Assembly: GCA_030280995.1 (NCBI GenBank)
Contig: JASXTE010000002.1
Span: forward strand, 15,390,683 to 15,454,682
Reading direction: 5' to 3'
Length of the DNA stretch: 64,000 nucleotides
DNA from: Hemileia vastatrix
Lineage: Eukaryota; Basidiomycota; Pucciniomycetes; Pucciniales; Zaghouaniaceae
Shown here: one piece after another, positions 9,489 to 21,467 of the stretch
Position numbering within the stretch: position 1 is the stretch's first letter
Layout: every line of letters begins with the position of its first letter
Program-made: the position numbers and the translations under genes
The notes under the pieces: model-generated
The model's input: the letters and a program-made list of their open reading frames with translations, nothing else
Told to the model about the DNA's origin: nothing
Database searches by the model: none

Positions 9489-10547
9489 ATTGAGGGCTTT
9501 CCAAATTATTGACGGCCCAACGATATTTGAGGCATAATCGAGGGGACCATCGGTGTGCAAAGTACCTGTAAAGGAAGAGAAAGCAAGAAAACAACGAATG
9601 TCATACGTCATGTGACAAAAATTTTTGCTGTGAACGGGAATTGAACCGCGCAACAAAAATTAAGTTCATATACTGACTAAACGTTTTATATATCGTGGTA
9701 ATTATTGTTATTACTATTTGTGGGTTACTCTTCACTCTTCATTTGCTACGTATTTCCTTTTACTCAGCACTCTGTAAGTGGCATTAATTTGTTCATTTTT
9801 CAGGGGGAGGTGTCTGGTAATTGGACTTTATTTTTATTATTATATTTTTTTTTATTTTTTCTGGTAGACCATAATAGAGCAATAAGTGTTCTTAGTCCCA
9901 GAGGTAATAAATTAATTATATTTTAATATTATTTATTATAATTTTTCAGTTGACATTTGTCCTGATTAATTTAATTGTTCCAGTTGACAAATTTTCCTGA
10001 CAATAATATTTGTAATTAATATATAATTAATATTTAATCACTTCAGTTGACTTTGAGTCCTGGTAATTCAATAAATATTTTAATTAATAAAACTCACATT
10101 TAATTATTTCAGTTGACATTAAGTCCTGGTAATTAAGTGATCAAGCTTAATAAAATTTTAAAATAAAAATTTATATTTAATTACTTCAGTTGAAATTAAG
10201 TCCTGGTAGTTAAGTTATCAGTTTAATAAAATTTTGTTAAATTAATAAAGTTTCATATTTTATTACTTCAGTTGACAATAAGTCCTGGTAATAAATTAGT
10301 TGATTTAAATCCTGAAAATAAATAATTAAAAATTATTAATGAAAATTCTAATTTATTTCTACAGTTGATTATATTATAATCCTGGTTTTAAATTTTTTTT
10401 TATTAATAAATTAATTTTATTTAAGTTGATTTTTATCCTGAAAAAAGATTTTTTTTATTGATTTTATTTTATTTTTTTTATAAAAAATCAAAAATAAAAA
10501 CTAATTAATCTTATTGTCTCTTTTCTTCATTTCAGTAAAATCTTAAA
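9489..10547 (+). other. E3 untranslated leader with hairpin motif array
   Basis: No credible gene lies between the 5' LTR and the gag ATG at 10548. A primer site is not obvious; TTGACGGCCCAACGAT at about 9508 is a weak candidate. From about 9946 to 10440, eight or nine copies of a motif of the form CAG-TT-GAC, 4-5 nt, GTC-CTGGTAA recur every 40-80 bp. Each can fold into a short bulged hairpin (CAG/CTG and GAC/GTC). The rest is AT-rich. Confidence 0.7.
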
Positions 10548-11511
10548 ATGACTGACCAAAGTGGTTCTGCTGCACGTGAAGAAGAAGTAGACTTAATTGA
10601 TTCTGATGAGCCTACTTCAGTAAGTTCTCCTTTAACAAGAAGAATTTCTCAAACTAATAAATCCTTGCCCCAAACAGGATGTAGAGATTGAAGAAGTAGA
10701 AATCCTAGTGGACACAACTTAGGATCAGAAGCCTATGATAAACCCACCAGAAGAGCTTCCAAAAGGCTTCAGGATAAAAAAGATGCCATTGTCTCAGCAG
10801 GTAAAGAATCTGTCTACTCACATAAATGAGTTAAGGACAGAAAGCTTGAGACTAAAGGTAAGGGTAGATGCTTTGGAAGAAAAGGTGAGAAGAACAGATA
10901 CTTTTCTCCAAGAGAAGAAGAAACCTCTTCCTCCCAGGGATCAACTACAATTGGCTCCCCAGTCCCAAGAGAAGGTGGAAGTGTCCAAGTGGCAGTGGGA
11001 CTGGCTAAACAATCAGTGGGACTACCTGGCTCAAAACCAGCATCAGTTACCTCAGGCAGGTCCATCAAGGCCCAACCAGGTCAACCCCACTCCTCCCCAC
11101 CCTTATCAAGGAGGCAAAAGAAGAAGAAAGCCCAATATAGTGATACCCAGAAAGCCCTGGTACGTCCCTCTATTGATTCTCAAGTGCCTTTTCTTGTGGC
11201 TGACTCTGTTCCTTCAGGTAAATCTGGAAGGGAGGATGAAACTTTGAGACCTATAGAGGCTGGAAGTAGTAGACAAATCACTCATGTATCAAATCCTTTA
11301 CTTTTAATTGCTACCTCAATGATTAATCCTGATATGGCTGTGATTGATGAAAATCTTGACCCCGAGTTCTATGAGAGTCTGGAAAGTTACTCAGTTTCCT
11401 TATTGAGAAACACTCCAGATGTAGCAAGAATTAATGATGAGCACTTGAGAGATATTATTGCCAAGCAAAATCATATAATGAACAATATGCAATTGACTCA
11501 GAGATATAATA
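10548..11511 (+). pseudogene. E3 gag, N-terminal part
   Basis: Translation from the ATG at 10548 gives an acidic start (MTDQSGSAAREEEVDLID) and then a basic Lys/Arg/Ser/Pro-rich region. The single frame runs to 11511 with two in-frame stops, at about 10689 and 10828. It then meets the Harbinger transposon. Removing the 3733-bp transposon plus one 5-bp duplication (1246 codons exactly) restores the same frame with the gag half starting at 15245. No known gag domain is recognisable in this half. Confidence 0.7.
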
Positions 11512-11803
11512 GGGGGTGTCAGTTCTGGCAAATCCACACTTAAATTTGACCAAATCCGCACTTAAATAAGTGCGGATTTCCAAAACACACTAGCCCCAAT
11601 ACTGGTGGATTTAAAATTGAAATAAGTCACTTATTTCACTCAAATCCGCACTTTTTCAACCAAAGTGCTGATTTCACCATCAAGTCCCATTTTACTGATT
11701 TGTCAGCATCATCCCATTCATACGCAGCACTACACAGCATAACACTTCATAACTCAAAACATCGTACATCACTTACATCTTCATATCATATCATATAAGA
11801 GTT

Positions 11804-12532
11804 ATGCCTTCCTCACTTTCAAATCGTGATAAATTACATAAAGCAATGACTTTCATGGCTCTTGAACTGCTCTTGGACTCTGATTGCGATTCTGATTCTG
11901 ATCTAGAAGAAGATTTTGTCTTTTTATCAAAAATGGCCATGAAACGTTACCTTCTTCCCAGAAAGCCTCAAGTACTTCATACCCCCAAGTACATCATCCA
12001 AACACTTCTTAAACTATCTACACCCAGTTTTAGACAGCTGTTCAGGACTTCTCAGGAATGTTTCCTTAAATTGCTTGAGCGTATTCAGGATCATCCCATA
12101 TTTCACAATAATTCTCAAAAAGAACAACAACATCCTTCAATTAAATTGGAAATCACACTATGTCATTTGGGTTCAAATGGTAATGGAGCCGCTTTGAAAA
12201 GTTTAGAAAATGTCTTTGATTCAGGGTATGGTTCAGTTAACACTTATACCAAACAATGTATCACTGCCATCAACTCCTTGTAATCTCAACTTCTCACCTG
12301 GCCAAAAAAAGAAGAGCGATTTGAATCATCTCAGGTTATGCAAGCAGAGGGCTTCCTGGGATGTATTGGTTTTGTTGATGGTACTGCTATTCCTTTGAGC
12401 CAGAAACCTGCTCAAGGTGGAAACAATTACTTTCACATTCTTGTCAAAAATTTTCACCAAAATATTTACAAATCAAAAAAATTCTATATCTGTTTTAAAA
12501 AATTGGCAATACTCTCCCCTGCATTTTATTGA
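11804..12532 (+). pseudogene. Harbinger-type (HARBI1-like) transposase, truncated
   Basis: The ATG at 11804 opens a frame with an acidic N-terminus, then FRQLFRTSQECFLKLLERIQ, LEITLCHLGSNGNGA and YGSVNTYTKQCITAINSL, which are typical of HARBI1-like DDE nucleases. A TAA at 12281-12283 interrupts it. The same frame resumes with GFLGCIGFVDGTAIPLSQKP, containing the first catalytic Asp. After about 12460 the match ends, and the regions with the second Asp and the Glu are missing. It could not be active. Confidence 0.8.
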
Positions 12533-12640
12533 AGCAAGGGGTAGATATCACCAAAATTTTTCTAAGTCATCAATTTCACATGTCATATTTGAAAATTTGG
12601 CAATACCCCCCCCCTGCATTTTATTGAAGTAAGTGGTGGA
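12430..12640. repeat. Direct repeat of about 110 bp after the transposase fragment
   Basis: Two successive copies share CACCAAAAT, an ATTTGGCAATAC-like segment and CCTGCATTTTATTGAAG. They replace the expected C-terminal half of the transposase and probably mark a deletion or rearrangement junction. Confidence 0.55.
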
Positions 12641-12642
12641 AG

Positions 12643-13530
12643 TCATCTAAATTTAATATAATTACGTAAATTATTAAATAAATATCTAATATATATCACC
12701 TTCCCTAGTTTAAAGTAATGACAATCTCTCAAGCCAAAATGCAGACCAAGTCTAGAAACAAAAGTTTGGGACTTTCCACAGGTATAGGCTAGAGGAACCC
12801 CATGAAGCAAATAAATGTTATCATGATTACAATTTATACAACACAAGGTTGTGGGCCCATTACTTTAGTTGAGGAAATTGATACATAAAAAATATTTATT
12901 AAAAATTTATGAAAAAATATAAAATTTTTGATGACAACTCTAATCCCCATACTTTTTGGATCTAAATAAAAATTTTTTAAATCGATTAACTTTACCTTCT
13001 TTCATTACCTTATTGATTCTTTGAATCAACTTATGACTGATTTGAAATGAGAAACCAAAATGTGTTAAATCTTGACAGGATTCCAAACCAGGAGGAGCTT
13101 TGGTCATTTGATGATTATCCTTAGAAGAATTCCAAATAGTTTTGATGATACCATATCCCAAACCAAAATCAATGATGCATCGGTGGTCTGGAAAATATAA
13201 ACCATGTCATTTGATTTAAGCCGGAGATGGTATTGGTTGGCCAGTAATCAGTTTGATATATGAGACTATACCAAAAGTAAGAAAATTGGTGTCCTTGGTA
13301 TTGGTGTGAATTTTATTGTGAAATCCAGAATGAGTGATAATAACATTAGAAAATAAAAGATATTTGTGGCTGATATCTTCTCATTCGGAGTCACACCAAT
13401 TCGGTATTCCATCTTTGGTTGCAAGTTTTTTAAATGCTTTATTACAGTGCTTTTTTAGTCGAAGAGCAAGAAAAGAGTTAAAGGAAGTTAGAGTGTCCCA
13501 TAAGCAAAAATCTTCATCTTTTTAAGCTTT
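12643..13530 (-). pseudogene. Decayed TET/JBP-like oxygenase gene (tentative)
   Basis: On the minus strand, one frame from about 13530 to 12940 reads almost continuously with three stops. It includes SNVIITHSGFHNKIHTN, FLTFGIVSYIKLITG, HGLYFPDHRCIIDFG, IIKTIWNSSKDNHQ and LTHFGFSFQISHKLIQRIN. This order resembles fungal Tet-like 2OG-Fe(II) oxygenases: an H-x-D-like start followed by TFGI, then DFG, then W...HQ and FG. The HxD Asp appears replaced (HTN). The family link is from memory of these proteins and unchecked. Such genes are known beside KDZ transposons in basidiomycetes. A short Cys-containing ORF at 12643-12846 may be a further exon. Confidence 0.45.
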
Positions 13531-15212
13531 AGTGATATTCTTGAGCAACGAATATATGCCTATATAATTGAAATGCCTAGATAATAATCATATAAGAGTT
13601 TCAGAATCCTTATCCTCTAAATATGCAATATAAAAATGTGAAATAAGACAAGTGAAATTTGGAAAAAAGGCTCAACTTCAAAGGTCAAAATCTCAGCAAC
13701 CACTGAACCTGATTCAAACCTGTTTGAGGGAAATGAAAGATATTCTTCAGTATAATCTTCAGTTGAAGGACATGTGATTTAAATAAACCTAACCCTAATT
13801 TGTTACATAAAAAATGAAATAAAAATTTAAATTGGGAAAAAAAAGGCTCAACTTTAATGGTCAATATCTCAGCAACCACTGAATCAAATTCAAATCTGTT
13901 TGTGGGAAATGAAAGGTAGCCTTCAGGAGAATCTTCAGTAAAAAGAACATTTTATTTGAATAAACCTAACCCTAATTCCGAGTTTGATTTTCAAAATTTT
14001 ACAAAAACTTGAAAATGGTAATGAAGATGAGATCAAAAGGAGTTTTATAAGTTCACTGTTATCCAGATAAGAGTCATACATATATTTAAGTATAAACTTT
14101 TCATAAAAGGAATGATATATCATATAGGCATGAAAAAAAGGAGATGAAACTTACCTTGATTGAAAAGTAGGAAAAATAGAGTCAGAAAGATTGATGTTGG
14201 AATTGTGGGGAAATTGAATATGGAGTAAGTGAAATGCATAAAGAATGTGTAATGTATGTGTTTCAATGAAATGGAGCCAAAAAAAAGTGAAATAAGGGAA
14301 AGGGGGGATAATGACCATGCCAAGGAGGGATGAAGAGTAGGGTGATGGAGCTAAAAAAGAAAGTAAAGAGGGAGAGAAAAAAAAGGTTAATTATACCATT
14401 GAAATCCAAAATAACCACTTAAAAAAATTTAGATAAAAAAATAAAATAAACAGAAAAAAACAAAAAAAAATATAATTAGTAATCAAAAAATCAAAAAAAA
14501 AGAATAAAGTGACTCACCTGGAGAGATGAGATGACAAAATGAATGAAACCAAATTGTTTGAGGGATGTTGGAGGAGAATAGGAAAAGGATATGAGGGATG
14601 AATGAAAAAAAAAATCACTGACAAAATATGTGATTTCAGAAAATATGTGATTTCATGTTGAGCTGGTGAAAGAAAACCAATGAGCCATCCAAAAAAAAAA
14701 ATTTCACCCTAAATTCCAAAAAAAAATGAATATGCATCAAACCAAAATACCAACCCAAGTGAATGAAGTACACAAAGAGGACATTTGGAGAGTACAAAAT
14801 GGTATGGGAAAGAAAGGGATGATGTGGCCAACATGTGGTTTTGAAAAAAAAATCACGAAAAAAGTGCTGATTTGAGGTCAGAACTGACACCCATAGAAAA
14901 AAGATTAAGAAGTTGAAGAAATAAGTAAAAAAGAATGTAAACATGCCTGGTCAAAATATTGAAAATTTCAGGAAGGGGTGTGTGCCAAGGATTGATGGGT
15001 AGGTAGCAAGGAAAGTCAGTGTGTCACATGTGACAGGAATGGGGTAAGAAACAAAGGGATGTTTTGTGGCCAAAATGTGGCTGTGAAAAAAAACGGGAAA
15101 AAAGTGCTGATTTGAGGTCATAACTGACACCCTTTTTTGGAATAATTTACTTTTTTGCAAAATTTAAGTGCTGATTTGTAAGTGCTGATTTGGTTTGAAA
15201 TCCGCACTTAAG
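13531..15212. other. AT-rich non-coding part of the Harbinger element
   Basis: No gene is supported here. A direct repeat of about 135 bp (13667-13800 and 13844-13977) shares ATCTCAGCAACCACTGAA and AAACCTAACCCTAATT. Two further similar blocks (about 14820-14893 and 15064-15132) each end GAGGTCA-AACTGACACCC, resembling the right terminal repeat. They look like extra or captured transposon ends. Confidence 0.5.
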
Positions 15213-15244
15213 TTAAGTGCGGATTTGCCAGAACTGACACCCCC

Positions 15245-16592
15245 TAATAGTTTTTTAACTGATCAGGGTTATCAAGCATTAAGAAGTGAATCACAGAGAG
15301 TCTCTGATGAATTGTCTCATTACAAAGCAACCCATGAAAAGAAAGTTGCTTTATGGCAAAATATAAAAAATGATTTGTCTAAACTAAAAGATACTGTATC
15401 TGCCTGTTGCCAGGAGGTAGAGATAGATAAGATAAATCTGAAAAGATTGAATGACCATTTGTCATCTTTTCAAAATAAAAATCAATTATCTTTTGCAACT
15501 ATCAATGAGAGTTTATCTAGTCTTCCAAGAATGAAAACAAGACTAACAACCATTGAATAAAAATTGAACTCATTGTTAAATGACCAAAAATATTCTGACA
15601 TTTCTGTGAAAGAACATATAGTGCAGGATGCTCAAATAGTACCTGTGGCTAGTTCATCTAAAGTAAAAATAGCTCCAGAAATACCTGTTGATAACACTGA
15701 GTTTACATCAAAAACTGATGATGCACCAGGAACTGCAACAGAAGGATTAAACAATGAGATTTCAGCCCAATTAGAGAAATTACAGCTGCTTCTTACTCAG
15801 AAACAAGCTAGTACTAAGGAGACTCCTTCAAATCAAAATAATTGGCCGAAACTTGACCAGTACCCAACATTTGATGGTGATTCTTCCTCTGATTTGCAAC
15901 AATTTATTTGCAGAATTGATAACTTCAAAAATTCTTAGAAACTCCCAGATGAGGAAATTGTGTCCAAGTTAATTTCTTTGTTCACTAATGTTGCCCTGAT
16001 GTGGTATGAATCTGTTCTCCTGGATGGGAATGACTACTCATGGGAGGATTGGAAGAAATTAATTAAAGCACAATTTGGTGGCTCCAAGTTCAGAATGGCT
16101 CAGCAAAGGCAGTATGAGGAAACTAGATATAGCTCTTCTACTGATAAACATATTGAGTTTTTAATGAAACTTGTAAAAATCTTAAGGGCAATGGATCCAA
16201 ATATGGAGTTTGATTTATGGAAGGACAGGATCCTCTATAAATTACCAATGTATCTGAGAGACTTGATAGTGGCTAGGACTGAGTTCTACAAAGAACCCTC
16301 TTCTTTCATTAATACTTGTAATGAGATACTTCTAAACAATAAGTATGATGCCAGAAGATTCATTCCTAGGACCCCTTTGGAGAAACCCTCCACTTACCAA
16401 CAGAAACCTCTGGAAAAGGTTGGTAAACCTTCTGCCCCTGTTGCACCAAAGAAGTATGCAACAAACACTTGCTTCAAGTGCAACAAGCCTTGGCAGAACG
16501 GCCATGTTTGTGACAAGAAGATAGATCTTGTAGAACAAACAGAGGAGCATGCTGATGACACAGTGGTACTGGATGATACATCAAGTAATTAA
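15245..16592 (+). pseudogene. E3 gag, C-terminal part
   Basis: The frame resumes after the transposon and runs in phase with 10548-11511. It holds a coiled-coil-like stretch, then a capsid-like retrotransposon gag domain (WPKLDQYPTFDG, MWYESVLLDG, SWEDWKKLIKAQFG). A Cys/His motif CFKCNKPWQNGHVC has the unusual spacing C-X2-C-X7-H-X-C. Stops at 15558-15560 and 15936-15938 break it. Protease follows in the same frame. Confidence 0.8.
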
Positions 16593-19500
16593 GCCAGCAA
16601 TATTTCATATGAATCTCAACAAGAAATCTTGATGCTGGAAGAGGATATCCATTATTTAAATACTATTGACATTGATAATAATAATTTATCTACAGTCGAA
16701 GATGCTGAGATCATAAAGAACATTGAGGATAGCTCAATTGTTATTGCCCCTCTTAAGGCACCATTCTTGATCAATGGAACCAGCATTGAAGTTTTTCGGG
16801 ATTCTGGAGCTGGAGTAAGTGTAGTATCTGAAAGAGCACTTGCTTCAGTAGAACAAGACTATAAATCTAAACTGATGCCTATCATTTCTGAAAATTGGAT
16901 AGGGTATGGCTCTGTTTTGTCCCCCATTGGGAAATACAAAGCCACAGTGTTTTTTAAATATAACCATGGTTTTGTAAGAGCTATTTGTGATTATTTTGTC
17001 ATGAAAATGATAACTTGAGCAATTGGTTTATTGTAGGGAATGATATTTTAACCAAGTATGGCATAAAATTGGATCCTTTAAACCAATGTTTCACAATGGG
17101 GATGAATGGGAAGAGAAAATTTAAGATTTCCTCCCCTAAAAAATTATTAAAACCAGAATTGAACACATGTAATTCTGTGGTTCAATATAAAGGAAGATCT
17201 ACAAAGGAAATGCATGCCCTTATGTCTTAAATTGACAATGCTTCTTTTGGAGAACAACTTTCTGGTGAGGATAAAGATTCCATCATTAACTTGATAAAAT
17301 CTTTTCCTATGGCCTTTGCTCATGGGTCACGTGAACTGGGATTATTTAAAGAGGAAATGAAACTTTCATTGTCTTGCCCATTAACTGATATACCATCTAG
17401 TTTAAAGAAGAAGCCTTATCCTGCTTCTCCCACAAAGAGAAAAGATATTGAAGACAATATCTCTACCCTTTTAAAAATGAATATTATTGAAAAGGTAGTT
17501 GAAACACCTAAATATTGTGTTATCTCACCTGTCCTAATTTATTATGAGAAACATAAAGCCAGGTTATGTGGTGATTATAGAGCACTAAACACTTATACTG
17601 TTGATGATATCTACCCTTTACCTAGAATTAGCTCTATACATGCTACTTTACAGGGTGCTAAATATATCAGCTGTTTGGATGGTAATAAAGGATATCACCA
17701 GGTACCTGTTGAGAAAAATTCTCAGAACTTTCTGATGATTGCCACTCATATGGGTATTTATAAGTATATTAGGATGCCATTTGGCCCTAAAAATGCCCCT
17801 TCAGTTTTCCAAAAAGTAATGGATAACACATTCCATCAAGAGATAATTGAAGGATGGCTGATGGTTTATATTGATGATATCATTATATTCTCAAAAACAT
17901 TTGAGGACCTTCTCAACCACCTGTGTAAAGTGTTCCAAAAAATGGATGAAATAAATATGACACTTGCTTTGAAGAAATGTAAATTTGGTTTCCATTCTTT
18001 AAAAGTTCTTGGTCATGTTGTTTCAGGCTTACAGATATGTGTTGACCAGAACAAAGTGGCAGCCAAACAACAGGTGAAGGCTCCTACAACAGTGAGAGAG
18101 CTCCAAAGTTTTTTGGGAATGTGTGGATACTATAGACAGTATATTAAAAATTACCAAGTCATAGCTTTACCCCATACCCAGTTAACTATAAAGGATGTTG
18201 CTTTTGTCTGGAAGAGTGAAAGACAAAGAGCCTTTGACACTATGAAACACTGTTTGATGTCAGCACCAATTCTTGCTTTACCTGACTTTAATAAACCATT
18301 TGTTTTGTACACTGATGCCAGTTTCATTGGTCTTGGTGCTGCCCTCCATCAAAAAGAAGTGATGAATGATAAAGTATAAGAAGTAGTAATTTGTTATATT
18401 TCAAGAACCTTGAGAAATAGTGAATTGAAATATGGTGCTACTCAATTAGAGTGTTTATCTGTAGTATGGGCTCTAGAAAAGCTTCATTATTACCTAGATG
18501 ACCAGAAATTTGAACTTGTCACTGACTGCAGTGCAGTTAAATCCCTTTTAAACTTGAAAACACATAACAGACATATGTTCAGATGGCAGCTGGCTGTTCA
18601 AGAGTACAGAGGGAGAATGACAATTATTCATAGGGCTGGTATTGTTCACTCAAATGTGGATATGTTATCTAGGTTACCTTTTCCAAATAATGACTCTAAT
18701 CCTGCGTATGATCCTGAGGACAAAATTATTCATATACATGAGATATATGTGGTTGATATGAAGGAAGAGCTATTACAGCTTATTCTGGAATCATATGATA
18801 AGGACACTGACTTAAAAATGTTATGCACCATATTAAATGATCCAAAGAATGCTACAATACAAGCATTAATTAAAACCCTTCCACCAAAGTACCAAAAACT
18901 TTGGAAAAAGGTAAATTTTCAATTGATGAAGGATATCTATATTATAGAAGAAAGTTGAGTAATGTTATTGTTATTCCTCCTTCTATGAAAGAAATCATCT
19001 TGAAAATTTATCATGATGACATATTAGCTGGACATTTTGATCTTGACAAAACAATGATCAGAATTAAGAACACTGCTTGGTGGGCTAATATGTCTTAAGA
19101 CACAAAATTATATGTTGAATCCTGTGATTCTTGCCAAAAATCAAAAAGATTAACTGGTAAAAGAGCAGGATTAATGCAACATATTGAACCTCCTGATGCT
19201 CCATGGCAAATAATAAACATGGATTTTGTAACAGGATTACCTATTGCTGGTAAAGACAGTTATAACTCTTGTTGGGTTATTGTGGACAGATTCACAAAAA
19301 TGTGTAAATTTATCCCTACCCACAAGAATGTTTCCACTAAAGAATTAGCTTTCTTATGGTGGTCTCATATGTTTAATACTGCTGGTTTTCCTAAAGCCAT
19401 AATCTCTGACAGAGACCCTAAATTTACTTCTGATTTTTGGATGTCTCTGATGGATGTTTGTGGTTGTGATCTGAAACTTTCTACTGCCCATCACCCTCAG

Positions 19501-20307
19501 ACTGATGTTTTAGCTGAAAAAATGATTCAGACTTTAGAGGACATGATAAGAAGATATTGTGCCTTTGGCCTTGAGTATAAAGATAATGACAGATTCACTC
19601 ATGATTGGGTTACCTTACTTCCTGGGTTAGAATTTGCTTATAATAGCACTGTTAATTCTGTTACTGAAAGAAAGCATTTTGAGCTCTGGCTTGGATATGT
19701 TACCAATACTCCTGCCCAAATTCTCAATAAAAAAATACCTAAATTGGATATACATCCTGGTGTAAAATCTTTTCTTCAAATGCAACAACTATGTAGAAAT
19801 CATGCTCAAAAATGTATTGAAAAATCATTTGAATATGAGAAGAAAAGATGGGACAAATCCCATAAAGAATACAATTTTAAAAAGGGTGATGAAGTGTTGA
19901 TTTCTACAGTCCACTTCAACTTACAAGGTAATAACAAATTGAAAAATACATTTTTTGGTCCATTTGTTGTCAGAAGAATGATTGGAGATAATGCAGTTGA
20001 AGTTATTTTGTATTCTCCATATGACAGAAAACATCCTGTTTTTCCAATATCTCTTTTGAAACCTTACACATCCAATAGTGATTTATTTCCAAAAAGGAGG
20101 GGTAGACCAAAGAAAACCCCAAATGAAATCACTGAAACAGCAGAAATTGAAAAAATTCTAAATGACAGAATAGTCACTGCTGAAAAAGGTACGGAATACT
20201 TATTGAGATTCAAGAATAAATCATCTGAATATGATTCTTGGATACCTGGGAAGGAGATATCTAATCTTCCTACTCTACTAAAAAAGTATAAAAAGAAAAA
20301 ATCATAG
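16593..20307 (+). pseudogene. E3 pol (protease, RT, RNase H, integrase, chromodomain)
   Basis: The protease has the active-site motif DSGAG near 16800. A one-base loss in an A run near 17003 shifts the frame, judged against the inverted copy at 63950. RT carries YIDDIIIF near 17870. RNase H has LYTDAS, QLECL and TDCSA. A second one-base loss near 18897 precedes the integrase, which has HHCC zinc residues, NMDFVTG, SDRDPKFTS and the LAEKMIQT segment bearing the catalytic Glu. The C-terminus ends in a chromodomain-like segment (YLLRFKNKSSEYDSW), placing E3 among chromoviruses. Stops at 17228, 18377 and 19096 add to the damage. Confidence 0.9.
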
Positions 20308-20330
20308 CATTTTTTTTATTGTTTTTTTTA

Positions 20331-20341
20331 GAGTGAGGGAG
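20331..20341 (+). other. Polypurine tract of E3
   Basis: GAGTGAGGGAG directly precedes the 3' LTR start at 20342. Confidence 0.8.
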
Positions 20342-21139
20342 TGTCAGCCAGGCTACTAGACTTACCCGGTAAAATAATTAATTATTTTACTGAGTTGAAG
20401 CCACGCCTTTCTTCTTAATAATAATTATTTATTTATTTACTTAAGTAGTACTTACAATTAACTAAAGTTAAGTACAATAAGTAGTATAAATAAATAATAT
20501 AAATAAAATGTCCCTTACTATTTTACTCCCTAACACTGTGCTCAAAAGTATATGTCAAAGGAAGTAAAATTAATAATAAATTTATAATATAAAAACTTTA
20601 AAACAATTATATTACCTCAGTGAGAGATCTGTAATCCTGTGAAAGTAATGTAATTAATTATTTATTGTGTAATAATTGTGACAGTCCAAGGAATTCAAAC
20701 TTTGTTGCTAATAAATTTGATGCCCTTGTTGACGTACTAATTTATTACTTTCTTATGTCACTTATGTACTCCTTTTTCTTGTCATTCTTTTCTCTCACAC
20801 TCACAGTAGACGGTGTAAATTCCTTACATTTTATTTCCTCATATTTTGCCTATAAAAGGCCTCTGATTTTGTGCTTTTCAAACCATTCTTTTATCACCTT
20901 ACTTTATTATTACTATTTAAAACACCATACTTATTTTTAAATTTTATCACATTAGTAGTTACAAAAGCGTAATTCTAATTAATAAATTATATTAATATTT
21001 AAAAATCTACCTCTTATATTTGAGTAATAAATTGTTTAGATTAAGAAATATGTACCAATTATTGAAAGTTCATTTAAATCCTTAAAATCCTTGTAGAAAC
21101 TTCATACCAAATCTTCTAGACCAAAAGCGTACCTTGACA
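20342..21139 (+). repeat. E3 3' LTR
   Basis: This 798-bp LTR is nearly identical to 8691-9488 and has a TATA-like CTATAAAAGG near 20850. Followed by GGTTT, the right half of the 5-bp duplication. The two LTRs are much more alike than the stop-ridden coding region would suggest. Confidence 0.95.
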
Positions 21140-21467
21140 GGTTTTCTGGTATAGTCTTGCAAGCTATATCAAGTATTATTGCTGTCTCTGGTGTGGATTT
21201 GCAGCCTACATCAAGTATCTTTGCTTTCTCTGGTGTGGACATAGGTTTACATTTCAGTTCTTTGGTCTGGTAGTCTGTCTGGGGACTACTTTCTTGGCTC
21301 ATCAAGCAGTCAAGTGTGTTGAAAAGGGGGCTTTAGCAAACAGGAACCAACTTACTTTAGAAAGTAAATCTCACTATATTTTTCTAAAGGGAAAGGTGAT
21401 TTTCTCTCTGGTTTTTCTCCAACTTGCTTTGTCAAGGCCTATAGCTAGTACTGTAGGATTGTCTACA
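21140..21467 (+). repeat. Solo LTR-C, right part
   Basis: This continues 7923-8690 after E3. CCTATAG...CTGTAGG near 21438-21457 forms the terminal LTR hairpin, and the end is GTCTACA. It matches 59388-59701. Confidence 0.8.

Larger units (their letters stand above)
11512..15244. mobile_element. PIF/Harbinger DNA transposon inserted in E3 gag
   Basis: Perfect 32-bp terminal inverted repeats (11512-11543 and 15213-15244) begin GGGGGTGTCAGTTCTGG. TAATA flanks both sides, containing the TAA core expected for Harbinger elements. Subterminal palindromes built on AATCCGCACTTAA adjoin both ends. Inside are a broken Harbinger-type transposase and, on the other strand, a pseudogene resembling a TET/JBP oxygenase. 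The element splits the gag frame of E3 cleanly. Confidence 0.9.

Noticed and set aside
9600..9720. Possible minus-strand tRNA gene (GGTTCAATTCCC, B-box-like)
   Set aside because: No matching acceptor stem or clear A-box 5' half could be paired with it, and the T-stem itself does not pair well.
14636..15160. Minus-strand Phe/His-rich ORFs
   Set aside because: They come from A-rich plus-strand sequence and overlap transposon-end repeats; no family resemblance.
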